Shown here: piece after piece, positions 24,701-36,102 of the stretch
Layout of the letters: every line of letters starts with the position of its first letter
How positions within the stretch are numbered: the first letter of the stretch is position 1
Assembly: GCF_001632365.1 (NCBI RefSeq)
Contig: NW_024468533.1
Coordinates: forward strand, 162,014-226,013
Direction of reading: 5' to 3'
Source: Laetiporus sulphureus 93-53
Taxonomy: Eukaryota > Basidiomycota > Agaricomycetes > Polyporales > Laetiporaceae
Length of the DNA stretch: 64,000 nucleotides
Translations under genes and position numbers: made by a program
The notes under the pieces: generated by a model
What the model was told of the DNA's origin: nothing
Database searches by the model: none
The model's input: only the letters and a program-made list of their open reading frames with translations

Positions 24701-27082
24701 GCAGGACATCACGTATGACTTTCCATGCTGATGCTTCATGATCGCGGATGCTAATGCGTGTTCAGGATGTCCGTGAACACCATGGCAAGCAACTTGACGA
24801 CGCAAGTGCGAGGTTTCGCGCAGATCTCTGCGGCGGCTATGGACGGCGACTTCAGTCGGTTCATCACCGTGGAAGCCAGCGGAGAAATGGACTCGTTGAA
24901 GACGCAGATCAATCAAATGGTGTTCAACTTGCGCGACAGTATCCAGAAGAACACCGCTGCGAGGGAGGCGGCCGAATTGGCCAACAGGAGTAAATCGGAG
25001 TTCTTGGCGAATATGTCCCATGAGATTAGGTTCGTGCCTGTGTGGGACGTATGCGGGGCGGATGAACTGATGTGCCTGTGCAGGACACCGATGAACGGAA
25101 TCATCGGTATGACGGAACTTACGTTAGACAGCGACCTGAACCGGTCGCAGCGTGAGAGCTTGCTCTTAGTGCACAGCTTGGCCAGGTCGTTATTATTGAT
25201 TATTGATGATATTTTGGATATCTCGAAGAGTAGGTCTTCCTTTCTCATGTAGTTCGTCTGTTACTGATGCCCCTTGCAGTCGAGGCCGGTCGGATGACGA
25301 TGGAGCAGGTGTCCTACTCGCTCCGCCAAACGGTGTTTGGGATACTCAAGACCTTAGTCGTGCGCGCGTCGCAGAACCAGCTCGACCTCACGTACGATGT
25401 CGATCCGGAGATTCCTGATCAGCTCATTGGTGACTCCCTCCGGTTGCGCCAAGTTATCACGAACCTCGTCGGGAACGCAATCAAGTTCACGCCGTCAAAG
25501 GTCTCCCGCAAGGGCCATGTCGCGCTCAGCTGCAGGTTACTGGCTTTGGATGACCAGAGCGTGACGCTGGAGTTCTGCGTGTCTGACACGGGTATCGGTA
25601 TCGCGAAGGATAAGTTGACGATGATCTTCGATACGTTCTGTCAAGCGGATGGGTCTACGACTCGAGTGGGTGACTTTTGCGCCTTTTGTCGGCTACCGGC
25701 TGACGCCATGACAGGAATACGGGGGTACTGGTCTTGGGTTATCCATCTCGAAACGACTCGTAACGCTCATGCAGGGCAACATGTGGGTCGAGTCGGAGGT
25801 CAGCAACGGGTCCAAGTTCTTCTTCACCATTACGTCACAAATAAGCCCGATGTCGATGGAAGCGACGCTCAGCAAGATGCAGCCGTTCCAAAAGCGGAAT
25901 ATTTTGTTCGTCGACACGCTTTACGACCGGACGGGTGTGGTGCAGCGGATCCTGGAGCTCGGTTTACGCCCGTATGTTGTGCACGATGTGTCTGAGGTGG
26001 CAGACAAGGCGACCTGCCCGCATATCGATACCATTGTCGTGGATTCGCTCAATGTGGTATGTATCCAAGGTTTTCGCACGGTAGACTTCTGCTAACTGTT
26101 CTCTCTTTGTCGTTTTAGACAGAAAACCTGCGCGAATATGAGCATTTGCGTTATATACCAATCGTGCTATTGACACCGGTACGTCACGAATGTCTATCAG
26201 ATGCGTTGAGTATGTTGACCGAATATCGTCTTTTCGCAGCAATCTACTCCTCGCCTCAACTGTACGTTGTGTCTCATTGTTCGATTGGACATGGCTGACC
26301 TATCGCCCTACAGTAAAATGGTGTCTGGATAACAGCATCTCGTCACAGGTCACAACACCTGTCACGGCGCAAGACCTGGCATCGGCGCTCATCTCGGCGT
26401 TAGAGTCGAACACGGTGACGCCTGTGGTAGCTGAGAACGACGTACCATACGATATCCTCATCGCGGAAGATAACCTTGTCAACCAGAAGCTTGCCGTGAA
26501 GATTCTTGAGAAGTATGGCCACCAGGTGGAGATTGCGGAGAACGGGTCGTTGGCGGTGGACGCCTTCAAGGCGAGGATCCAGCGGAACAGGCCGTTCGAT
26601 GTTATTCTCGTACGTTGCGTCTTTCGTGTGCGTGATGTGATGCTAAGAAGTTATGATGGAAGATGGACGTGTCGATGCCATTCATGGGTGGTATGGAGGC
26701 CACCGAGCTTATTCGTGCGTACGAGACGTCACACGGCCTTGATCCCGTCCCGATCATCGCGTTAACTGCTCATGCAAGTGAGTATCAAATCAGCGTTACT
26801 GTCCTCCATCGCCAGTGCTAAGACGTTCGTTGCAGTGATCGGTGACAGAGAGAGGTGCTTGCAGGCTGGAATGGTAAGCCGAACGGGCGTTCCCTTCTAT
26901 ACAACTACTAATGAGTGTATGCGGTCGTTCAGGATGACCATATTACCAAGCCTTTACGGCGCAGTGATCTCATCAACGCAATCAACAAGCTTGCGGGTGA
27001 GCGCAAGGCGCATATGGCGCGCAGCCGTGTACAGCACCGGCAGCAGTTCCCTGTGGCAGCGCTCATGCGGGACTTCCGGTGA
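21786..27082 (+). CDS. Group III hybrid histidine kinase (Nik1/Os-1 type)
   Basis: Nineteen exons splice in phase to 1418 residues, the usual size for this family. After a Ser-rich N terminus (to about residue 260) come seven tandem HAMP-type repeats of about 90 residues (about 264-850; each with a TNQVRSI..VTKAVA.GDL core and GGQA near its end). The HisKA box follows (NMSHEIRTPMNG, phospho-acceptor His898), then the ATPase domain (N box [15 protein letters not shown]1 DTGIGI, G2 [10 protein letters not shown]) and a receiver domain (about 1265-1385; acidic pair AEDN at 1271-1272, phospho-acceptor Asp1320 in LMDVSMPF, Lys1375 in ITKPLRR). All catalytic residues are present. Group III kinases are soluble sensors that act through Ypd1 and Ssk1-type regulators on the HOG MAP-kinase pathway and are the site of action of phenylpyrrole and dicarboximide fungicides. 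Exon 15 (26240-26261) has only 22 nt. The start was chosen because the conserved N terminus ([11 protein letters not shown]) begins shortly after it. Confidence 0.95.
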
Positions 27083-27606
27083 GAGATGTATACCAACTCT
27101 TGCGGACCCTTTTTCTCTCTGCCTCCACTCTTGTGTTCCGTCTGCATGGTCTGTTCGTCATTAAGATCCCTGTCCAGTAATCTCAATCATTTGTACGAGT
27201 ATTGGCCTAAGTAGCAGATGCTATATGTCTCTCTTATTCCTGTAATTGTTGTATATCCCTCCTCGTACTGCTTATTTTCATTATTTTACATGTCTGGAAG
27301 GATCGCCGAATTAACGAGTTTGAATCTCACTAATAACGTTGGGTCCAAAACTGTTTCAAACACGTATACTTTGCTCGCGCTGTATGATCTGTGTCGAGTT
27401 CGTACCTAGCGCGAGGAACAACAGCCTGAGTAGGAAGAACGTTTGCTTACTAAGCAGACGCAAGAAGGGACGCGACCTGACGCGACGCGACGCGTATCAG
27501 TATAGTATCAGATAGTATCTTACCTCTTCACCTCTCGTTGCTCGTCCAGATTTTTGCTCAGTCCTCTGTGTGTCTAGCTTCCTCGTCATAAAGATCTATA
27601 GCTGGA
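27083..27606. other. Intergenic, short tandem repeat
   Basis: This is the 3' flank of the kinase gene. Around 27467-27495 there are imperfect repeats of gacgc (gacgcgacctgacgcgacgcgacgcg). No gene is visible. The stretch before 27607 may be the untranslated leader of the retroelement. Confidence 0.4.
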
Positions 27607-28980
27607 ATGGCTGACCGTCGACGTCCCGCTAGTGCCGGAGGCAAATCTGCAGAAAGTCTGGAGTTAGCAAGTAGGTCAAGTGCCCCCGGCGAGGCTGGGG
27701 GAGGACGCAAAGGCAACCGCGGGTCTATGTTCTTACTCGGAGCTCCAGCGGACATGATCGCGACTGGAAAGCGCACGGCATGCAGGGTGGACCGTCGTGC
27801 ATGCGGGGAGGAAACTGAGGATGAGGACTCGTCGGACGACGACGATGCTGAACTGCCTGGAATTGACGATGCCAGCTTTGTGGCTTCCGATACTGTATTC
27901 CCTGCCCGGTCAAAGGTGCTGCAGTTGGCTGGAATCCTGCAGGCGCTCTCTCCGGCTGACCGAGACATCCTTATCAAGACGCTCGGACCGCTGGTTACCC
28001 GTGCGCATACATCCACCCAAGAGCTTGGTGGCACACCCGCAACCACGGCTGTTACCACGCGAAAGCTGTTTACCTCCGCGAACGAAAACGAACGCTCTTC
28101 AGATCTTTTCCAGGTATACAGCCTCAAAGTGCCCCCGGCCATCCTCATGCTCGCTGCAGCCCGCGTACACATCCCGCTTACCTTGACCACAACTGATGCC
28201 ATAAGGAAGATGCATCACGACCCCACCGCCATCAAGACGAAGAAGGTCGTTACTGCCGATGGTCAGCGAATGTACTTGCTGGACGTCAGCGCGTGGCCGG
28301 ACGAGGCTTCTCTCCCACCGGAGTTGTTCGGTCAGGCTTGGCACAATATGCTCAAGGTCTATACGAAGATCGGCGATGAGGTGGCGGAACGTTTCCGCAC
28401 CCATTTGGACTATCTCCTTGCTCTGCGCGACTTTGTGAAGGATTACAAGGCCATTCTTCAATTCGATTGTGAGGTGCGCCGCGCATATATGAACGACCCA
28501 CCAGGTTTCTTCCCTAAAGACCCCATGTACGACATCCGCTTCCATTCCATCAGCCTGGAGATTCTGTCAGAGAATCTCAGAACTGACTTACAGTCCCGCC
28601 ATGACTCCTCACGCCGCTTCACGCCATATCCCCGTGGTGGTCGGGGTGACAGCCATGTTCGCATGAGTGAGGATCGTCCCCGGCCCTTTCAGGTTGGCAG
28701 GCGGGCCACATCCTCCACGCCGACCTGCCTCATCTGTGCGAGGACTGGGCACCACGCCGCTAACTGCATGCATACATCCATCCGGGACGGCCGTCCGACC
28801 ATGTGTGTGTTTGTCGACCGACACCTCCTTGTCGACGCTACCCGCCAAGGACTTTGCGTCATTTGGAATCTCTCTGGCAAGTGCGCTGCGAAACGTTGTC
28901 CCAGGGGACGGCCCCATTCCTGCTCTCTCTGCGGCTCCCAGGACCATCATGCTGGCTCTGCAAAGTGTGTGCGTACGTGA
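27607..28980 (+). CDS. Retroelement gag-like protein with zinc knuckle
   Basis: An uninterrupted frame of 457 codons from an ATG. The N terminus is Gly/Arg-rich, followed by an acidic run (EETEDEDSSDDDD, about residues 73-85). A helical middle part (about 160-320) has a capsid-like hydrophobic pattern. A canonical zinc knuckle CLICARTGHHAANC (CX2CX4HX4C) is followed by a second Cys/His-rich stretch (HSCSLCGSQDHH). This layout is typical of gag proteins from basidiomycete retroelements whose reverse transcriptase follows in the same direction, as it does here after a TGA at 28978-28980. I infer nucleic-acid binding by the knuckles. Whether this copy is still expressed cannot be judged; the downstream enzyme is truncated. 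Confidence 0.7.
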   Translation: MADRRRPASAGGKSAESLELASRSSAPGEAGGGRKGNRGSMFLLGAPADMIATGKRTACRVDRRACGEETEDEDSSDDDDAELPGIDDASFVASDTVFPARSKVLQLAGILQALSPADRDILIKTLGPLVTRAHTSTQELGGTPATTAVTTRKLFTSANENERSSDLFQVYSLKVPPAILMLAAARVHIPLTLTTTDAIRKMHHDPTAIKTKKVVTADGQRMYLLDVSAWPDEASLPPELFGQAWHNMLKVYTKIGDEVAERFRTHLDYLLALRDFVKDYKAILQFDCEVRRAYMNDPPGFFPKDPMYDIRFHSISLEILSENLRTDLQSRHDSSRRFTPYPRGGRGDSHVRMSEDRPRPFQVGRRATSSTPTCLICARTGHHAANCMHTSIRDGRPTMCVFVDRHLLVDATRQGLCVIWNLSGKCAAKRCPRGRPHSCSLCGSQDHHAGSAKCVRT

Positions 28981-29812
28981 TCGCATATGTGGCCGATGCC
29001 TTCGAATGCCTTCTCCATCATCACTGCCTCTTCTCTGCCTCAAATCATCCGTGCTGGCTCCCCTTTCAGCGACTTTACTCCCCTTTCTTGCACTTTCATG
29101 CTAGAGAATCATAATTCTGCTCCGCTGCACCCTGCCGCCATCAATGCATATATCCAGGAAGAGCTCGATGCCGGGAGTCTTTTTGGGCCCTGTCCTCGTG
29201 TCGTGGTCGAACGTCTGCTTAGTTCGTGTTTTTCGCTCATCTCCCCTGGCCATGGTGTTTCCGTGAACGATCAAATAAACTCTAATGATTTCTTGACCCG
29301 CTGGGGCACCGCCGGTATGATAGTCGAAGTTGTGAGTCCTTCGTTTCGCTTCCAGTTTAGACTTTATGTGCGTCCCATCTCCTAAGTGTTTTTTTTCCTC
29401 TCCTGCGGCACTGTCCCATATGCTGGGGTTCATTTCCAGCTGTTGCCTCCGACTCATCCGCATTCTCACGGAGGTTGTCTCCAGCACTCTATGGAGCCCC
29501 TCCCCATCCTTATGGAGGTCATCTCCTTTGCTCTATGGGGCTCTTCCCCACTCTCTCGGAGATAATATCCGCCTATCCTATGGGACTTATCCTCACTCTC
29601 TCTCATGTTTATTTGGCATTTATGTCCTTCCATCCTCACGCTTCGTAACTTACCATCTGTGCCACGCGTTTTTTTAGGTCGCTGCTGCACCCGACGGAGC
29701 ACAGACTGCTACTTTGGATGTCGAGGCGGCTTTCCGGGCTTCACCCGTTTGGCCTCCACACAAACGCTTTATCGTTGTGCAGCACGACGGTTCTTTTTAT
29801 ATCGACCATTGA
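28981..29812 (+). pseudogene. Reverse transcriptase N-terminal part, truncated and interrupted
   Basis: In the same frame as gag, after the TGA, the sequence contains INAYIQEELDAGSLFGPCP, SVNDQINSNDFLTRWGT and MIVEV. A 346-nt segment with intron borders (GTGAGT at 29332, TTTTTTTAG at 29677) follows, then the frame continues VAAAPDGAQTATLDVEAAFR, FIVVQHDG and FYIDH before a TGA at 29810. This block order is typical of a common Agaricomycete retroelement reverse transcriptase; the first catalytic Asp would be that of LDVEAAF. The part that normally carries the DLS-type block before SVN is missing, and everything after FYIDH, including the second catalytic motif, is gone. I suspect the DIRS-like/tyrosine-recombinase lineage from memory, but no recombinase is present to prove it. 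Confidence 0.65.
29332..29677 (+). repeat. Intron-like insert with degenerate tandem repeats
   Basis: Bounded by GTGAGT and a T-rich acceptor ending AG, with phase 0 on both sides. Between about 29487 and 29605 there are imperfect repeats of a unit built on ctctatggggc and ctccccactctc. Confidence 0.6.
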
Positions 29813-30011
29813 GGATGGTCGGCGTTGGCACCGCGGGCATTTGTTTCCATTGTGAATGTGTAAAAAATGTAGTTAAGCGCAATTTAGTAGAGCGGTGGCG
29901 AATGAGCTTATGTCGGCAGGAAATGTCGCTGAAACCGTCATCGTCAGACTTTCTTTCTACATGCCGGCGTCTGTATTGAAACTTGACTGGCGAATGATCG
30001 GCACAACATAG

Positions 30012-33000
30012 GCTCATTGACAGACACAAGCAACACGGGTGAAAAAAGAACAATATTACACGAGATCTATAGTGCGACTTTATCTGCTGAGATTGGCTGT
30101 GAAGCCCTGTGACGAACCTTGAAATGCCAACGGCCGTATCGTACGGAACAAAGAGAAAAAAATGCACAAGGATTTCTGCATAGAAGATCTGCGAGACGCA
30201 GCCAGATGAGACGGAGCGTACGAAGGCTGACGTGCCACTCAGCAACAGCAAGCAAAAGTTCAATCTGATGACAGAGCTCTCTCTCCGCTCATACGTCATT
30301 CTCCCAGTCCGAGAGCATCTCTTCCTCGACATCGTCCATCCTGGCCTCTTCTTCGACCACGTCCTGTTGAGCATCGCCGGCAGTAACAACATTGTTTGCC
30401 ATGCTTCGCGGTTCGACAACAATTTGATCACGTTCAATAGACTCTTGCGGGTTAGAGCGATCGCTCTCCAGCGCTTGTTCGGCGCTGTTGAGGACATTTA
30501 ATTCGAATGACATGTTTTCGACGTCGGCTTGTGTCTGGATTCCACGCCGCGACCGGACGAAAGAGGATGTTTGGGACTGTTCTCCGCGCGCAGGTCGCAC
30601 TGCGGCTCGGGTGTTGAGGAGGACGCGAGAGGTCAGAACGGGATACAGTCTGTGAAAATCGTCAGCGTGGCACTGGAAGAGAAAATGTAAGAGGATTGCT
30701 TCACGCGAATTCCAAATTTGCGATAACATCTGCAGCGCTCTGCCATATCCACAGTCATGTTCGGCAGAGTGATTAGCATCTTGCAGAAGACATGGTGCGA
30801 ACGGAGAAAGCATGCACTTACGGAGTTCATGAATGACAATATGATCAGTAGTAGTAATGCTCTAGATGTCATGCTTGAGACATCGTCAAATTTTATCCAA
30901 TTTCACTTCTCACGTCAGTTCGATCGTGCCTATGAGAATGGTGGGTACAAATGCTGTTTCAGCCCGAGCATCCATAGGCACTGTCCGACAGCCATACCGT
31001 CTCTGAGCAATAGCGCTGCAAGTGGCGGATTCCTCATGGACCGAAGATTAGCGGTGGCCAGTCTACGGCCAACATTTAACTTGCGCCAGAGAATTGCGAG
31101 CGCCACGATGCCGGCAGCCATGGCACAGACTGCAATGGCAATTTTCACTGCAGCGGGCTTGTCAAAGAAGTGTGGAGGAAAGTATTCTTCAGTTCAAACT
31201 CACATCTATTGAGAAACATGTTAGCAAGGATAGATTTATTAATGATACTGGCTTACACACTTTTTAGCGATATCTTGCGCTGAACCTGAAGTAAAGAATG
31301 CGTAGCATATGGCTGTTCTATTCAATATGATCACAGAATATGATAATTGGGCGAATTCTTCTCACCCATTTGCCGTCAGTCAATCAAGAATATGTCCCGA
31401 ACAGGAGGAAGCGTACCGATGTAGACATCTATGACCACGTAGAGGACCATTGGCAACGCAAGGAGCACAAGAGGTCGTCGGTCGCCACCTGTCACGGCGT
31501 ATACTCGTAATATCGTAACCACTTTGCTATATTTGAGCTGCGATGAGTTGTCGTGAAGCATGCCAGCCTACCATTTGAGATTACCACAATGAATGTGGAA
31601 ACTAAATCGCTCGCTACGATGTTTGCCGTACAACTACGAGGTAATAACAGTCAGACACGGACAAATAGAGCAACTAGGGACAAGTCACCTCTACAATATC
31701 AATAAATCGAAGATGTATTAAACCAATGTGATTTGCAACAGCGTACCGTTACTGTATAGATATTCATGACGGACCAAACAGAAAGGCTAGCATAGACCAG
31801 TGCAAGTATCCGATTGGCAAAGAACAACCATGCAGAAGATGTTTGCTCGCCCCAGAAAAGCTGGACCTCCTGACCAAATGTAATGACATGGTCGAAGAAT
31901 ATGAGTGCTGTTTGAATTAAATTCGTCAACGATCAATCGGTAATTAGGGGGAAGGACTTGACTGACCTGCACCAGCGATAACAGCATAGTTTCCTGTAAT
32001 ACTGATAGTATATCCTTCAATGCAGTACGTCTAAACTGTGTGAAGAGACTCACGACTGTTCCAATAGAGTGATTGCTCCAGGTGTGCTGATGGCCATGTC
32101 TAAGTCGAGAGACCGGATTGAGGATTATGAAGTGGTTGACAGGCGGCCTGTTTATAAGCCCATATTCCATCATGATCTGAATCATGGAAAAGGAACCGAC
32201 TTCGTGATCTGTTTCTGGCTGACGTGACAATCATCCCCTCACAGCCCGCCCGCTTCACCGACATTGCCAGAAGTTCCTACAGATCTCCAACTGAAGCGAC
32301 GATATGACCGCGCATACAGGCTGGCGCAAGAGCGTGCGGGGGGATGGATTCTCATCCTCTAGTAAGCGCACAGATCGGTAATATAGAGGTTCTAGAACAC
32401 TGATGCTGCTACGTACGTAATGACTATGCTGTGTAGTTTGGAGAGATGGCGTTTGGAGAGATGGCGCCGCATAGCTGCCACGGCAGTGACGCGCAGGGTG
32501 AAACGTGTGTATGAAGTGAAACTCAGCGTGCGGCTCGTAAACGGGGGGACAAACAACTAGGCGTCCAGACAACCAGCTACTGGAACAGCCACCATGCTGC
32601 ATAGAAACCTGTGCGCTCGGACGATGGGCCAAGGGACCAGCAAAGCGGCGAAGAGGGGAGAGCGCCCATAGACACCGGATCCCCGGGACAGAAATGCGCG
32701 CTGACATTGACATGTACATCGTGAGAGGCACTCAAGTCTGGGCTTGTACTCGCGCAGCAAGCCAGCTGCAGCAGTGCTCGCGATCAAGGGATTCAGTGGG
32801 AGTGTAGGGGCTATGATTGTTGTTAGTGCCAAGTCTGAGACGATAGGCTGCGAGTGCGTACCGATGAAACACAGAGACATGCAGTATGCACGCAAAGATA
32901 AGCCCTCTTCGTCACGCATTTAGCTGCGCTCGTCTGCAAGCCCGTCATGTCTGGAACATATTCAGCACCATACAATGTAGGCGAAGGGAGACAGAGAACA

Positions 33001-33236
33001 AAAGGGTGAGCTTCAAGATCAGAGTCGAAATTCTATGGTTTGGAAGGCAAACAGCAGTCGACAAATTGAATACACCGGCCGGGCAATTTCTCCACGGCGA
33101 CTGGAGAACGAGAGTTCCAAATGAAAGTCGAGAACCGAGTAGATGATCTCTCACAGAGACATCAGAAACGCACTGCAGTGTGATTGAAATGCCAGCCGTA
33201 AAAAGGGCTTGAAATATAGATCCTTATGTAAAAATC
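30012..33236 (-). repeat. DUF6533 module, copy 4 (inverted)
   Basis: The reverse complement matches copy 1 from its far upstream sequence (ggctggcatttcaatcacac, near 33190) through the gene to the downstream block gtgttgcttgtgtctgtca (near 30015). Like copy 1 it lacks the 2.2-kb downstream segment of units 2 and 3. The retroelement ends about 200 bp from its downstream edge. Confidence 0.8.
30289..32097 (-). CDS. DUF6533 multi-pass membrane protein, copy 4
   Basis: Start MAISTPGA at 32097. Exon 2 reads SITGNYAVIAGA, and exon 3 carries the family core (DHVITFGQEVQLFW). Further exons give VVTILRVYAVTGGDR, IAIAVCAMAAGIVALAILW, a 16-nt microexon (gcacgatcgaactgac), ALLLLIILSFMNS, ANLEFALYPVLTSRVLLN and an acidic tail ending EEEMLSDWENDV. 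All phases match the other copies and no stop was met. In contrast to copies 1-3, the intron after exon 2 has a canonical GT donor (GTCAGT). Function is unknown. This copy keeps the long upstream region of copy 1 and may be the least altered member of the group. Confidence 0.77.
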
Positions 33237-34155
33237 AGGAGATGGACACTAACTGCTTTGTCTCCCCGAGGAAGACCTGTAAAACCTCCTTTTTTGAGGC
33301 CCGAGGGAGGGTATAACAAGAGATATACAGCCAGCTGCTCCGAGACTTAAAGAGTCTTTAAGTTGTAACGTCGATGGGCGTCTAGTAGGAGGTTTGTGGT
33401 GTGGCGCTGCGGTCAACCTTGCACATACTGTCGCGCGATATGCCTAATGTCTGCATGTTCGTCTCCTTCTGCTCGCAACCTTGTGTATCAGCTGCCTCAG
33501 GGAGACCACAGCGGACGGGCTTATCCCAAGTGAGCATGCACCGTAACCTGCACAAGACAGTGGATCGGCCTACGCAAACAATCGGGTATCTCTGGTATCC
33601 TGCTCACGATAATGGTTCGACTCTCGGGTGCGTTCCCTGGCTGGGAGTGCCAAACGCCAGCAAGATCTCACAGCATCGGCAGTACATGGCAAATGCGTTA
33701 GGGGTGTACGCAGACAGCCACATACATCGTTAGGATGCGACTGGGTGACGACACTTGACGTGCAAGTACTGCACCGTGAAGTCGGCTGGGGATCCCAGAT
33801 TCGAACAACATCTTGATGCTCGCAACGACGCGGCACGTCAAACGCGAAACAAGCTCCTCGGCTGCGTGTATGCGAGCCGGGCTGCCAGTGGTATCTCGAT
33901 TTGTGTGGAGAGAATATCGAGGTGGACTGTAGGGTCGAGAATTTCCTGAGGGTGTTGACGGTACGTCGCTGCAGTCTTTAAATGCTGCCCAGGACTCAAT
34001 GAAACCTTAGAATGTGCTCTGTATATCTCACATGGAGTCCTCTGTATACCCCGTTCGAAGCGCCTATTCGCCGACGACCGATCCAATATCTTCGTTTAAA
34101 GTTTATATGACCGGGCACGGAAGCAACCAATATTGAATTCTCAACTCCCAAGACA
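33237..34155. other. No recognised gene
   Basis: Frames of 60-110 codons on both strands show no motifs. A TATA-like sequence (gtttatatga) lies about 55 bp before the ATG at 34156. Confidence 0.4.
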
Positions 34156-34719
34156 ATGACGACATCAATCCATTCGACATCGCTGATGCCTTCGAACAGA
34201 GGTGACAAAACAAGTGGTACTCCCGTCGTAGCCGTGTCGAGTCCCAAGGCTGACGAAACGCCGCTTGTTCTCAGCTACAACGAAATATTATTCATGATCG
34301 GATCGACACCTGTCAGGCCGATAGCATGTTCTCAGAGTTCTACTCTCGACTCGGAGTCACACGCGGGGGTGCGCTCAGACCTCTTCAATGGTCCTCTGGA
34401 GGAGACACTGATCACGGACTTTTTCATCGGCTCAGCGCAGGCGGAAGTCTTGCCCTGTGCGATCGACGAGCCTGTCTTGGAACGCGACGCTCAGCTTACT
34501 TCCTCCGCCGATCCCGAGGACAATTCTGACATACCATCCCGTGGACTTCTAACAGAAGCAGCAAACGGTTCTACTGCTGGAGCACGCCTTTCAGCTCATC
34601 ACTCAATCCGGGAAGTAAACTTGGTGGTCATGACCATCGCAGCGTCTCACAGTTCGCATGGTACATGGGCCGCGGAGGCCGGGGAACTCAGGGCATGGCC
34701 ATCTAGCTTGCTGGCTTAG
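34156..34719 (+). CDS. Hypothetical protein
   Basis: A 187-codon frame from an ATG, with a TATA-like element upstream. The product is Ser/Thr/Ala-rich with several acidic patches and no signal peptide, membrane helix or recognised domain. A donor-like gtaagt lies 20-30 bp after the stop, so the true gene could be spliced differently or the frame could be chance. It is oriented away from copy 4 and towards the convergent oxidoreductase gene. Confidence 0.3.
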   Translation: MTTSIHSTSLMPSNRGDKTSGTPVVAVSSPKADETPLVLSYNEILFMIGSTPVRPIACSQSSTLDSESHAGVRSDLFNGPLEETLITDFFIGSAQAEVLPCAIDEPVLERDAQLTSSADPEDNSDIPSRGLLTEAANGSTAGARLSAHHSIREVNLVVMTIAASHSSHGTWAAEAGELRAWPSSLLA

Positions 34720-34871
34720 CCTTGGTCGGTTGCGTGAGCCCACGTAAGTAGCTTCGTGCCGGAAGCTCGAGCTCGGAGCGTACGTCTTATTGTACACGCA
34801 TGGCGATCTCAAGGGTTCAACATTCAGACGTCGACCACATTGTCTTCCTGATATCCGCCAACATTACATTT

Positions 34872-36102
34872 TCAAAACTCAATCCTCACGCCCTCTCTCG
34901 AGCTCTCACCGATATTATCGAGCAACACCTTGATTTTCAAAGCGTCGTCAAGCGTGGCATAACTCCCGCCCTGGCCTTTGGCAAACTCAGCCCACGCCCT
35001 CGTCAAGTTCGTCAAACCGTCCTGCTCCACCTTGACTTCTTCTCCATTCAAGTACAACGTTGGTTCCCTGACCTGCACGTAGCACCCGGCAGGGTCATCG
35101 CTGTCCAGCCGTACCGACCCGCGCTCTCCATCGATAACCCACATGAACGGGGTGCCCGCTCGCCCAGGCTTCCCCTCCAGTCCTCCGCGCCAATGCAAGC
35201 TCGCGACGGCGCCGCTCGCCAGCGTCCCAGAGAACGCAACCTGGTTTGCGGCCGTCTGCGGGATCGTCTTGCCCGTCGGCTTACCCTCAGCATCCACGAG
35301 CTCCGCAGTGGGATGTTGGACCGCAAGAGTGGCGCTTACGGACGTGAAGGGGCCGAGCACGTACGTGAACACGCTCAAGAAGTGGCCGACGACGATCTCC
35401 AGGAGCGTCGCGCCTTGAGTGGCGTCTGCGGAGTAGGCGCCGTTCTCGGAGACGTAGGGCCCCCAGGTGTAGAGTGGACGGTCGCATGGGACGCGCACGA
35501 TCTGCATACAGGATGTGAAGACGTCATATTTGAAGGCATCGCTGTGCATGGGCATACCACGGAAGTAGAGAGGACTCGTCCGATTTCTCCCGAGTCGATG
35601 ACGGTTTTGACCTGACGAGCTGGTGAGAAAGGAAAGTTTTGCAACGGAGACTCGCCTCTCGTACCTTATTGAACGTCGGGCTTTGTCTTCCCTGCAAGCC
35701 GACCATCGTCCTGATACCCTTCCGTCCGGCCGCCTCGGCCATCTGAAACGTCTCGTGCAAATTCCTGCCCGCCGGCCACTCGACAAACAGGTCCTTCCCC
35801 GCCTCGATCACGGGCAGAACCGCGGCCATGTGGGACGACGGTTTCACAGAGACAGCGACCATGTCCAGGTCCGGATCGGCCGCGATCGCGGTGGTCGGTC
35901 CGTGGTACGCCTTGACGGCTCTGTGCGCGAGCTCGGAGTACTTCTCTGCGCTGGCTGCCGCAGAGGTTGGGGAGCTAGTCGAGACGGCGGAGAGCGCGTA
36001 TGCTGACGAGAGCGGTGGTGTGAGTAGGGGTGGCGCGAGCATCCTCGCTGCCCAGGTGGGAGAGGACACGGATAGTCCTACGAAGCCGATGCGGATGGGC
36101 AT
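34872..36102 (-). CDS. Gfo/Idh/MocA (Gal80-like) NAD(P)-binding oxidoreductase
   Basis: Three exons (36102-35665, 35611-35558, 35501-34872) give 373 residues, normal for the family. The Rossmann start is IRIGFVGLS (residues 3-11). DLFVEWPAGRN (104-114) carries the EWP triplet found in Gal80-type members where sugar dehydrogenases usually have EKP. VIDSGEIGRVLSTSV and GATLLEIVVGHFLSVFTYVLG follow, and the C-terminal half is the expected sheet domain (MWVIDGERGSVRLDSDDP). Members bind NAD(P) and either oxidise or reduce sugars and related compounds or act as sugar-responsive regulators; the substrate cannot be read from the sequence. An upstream in-frame ATG at 36144 is less likely because family similarity starts at MPIRIG. 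Two introns (53 and 56 nt) are canonical. Confidence 0.88.

Noticed and set aside
27607..29812. Firm assignment of the truncated retroelement to DIRS (tyrosine recombinase) elements
   Set aside because: The gag and reverse transcriptase start only resemble remembered Agaricomycete elements; no recombinase or terminal repeats are present to prove the class.
33595..33640. Possible tRNA B-box (ggttcgactct)
   Set aside because: No A-box or cloverleaf could be built around it. No tRNA, rRNA or CRISPR array was found anywhere in the window.
34800..35615. A 271-codon plus-strand frame
   Set aside because: Antisense to the third exon of the oxidoreductase, whose family motifs are on the minus strand.
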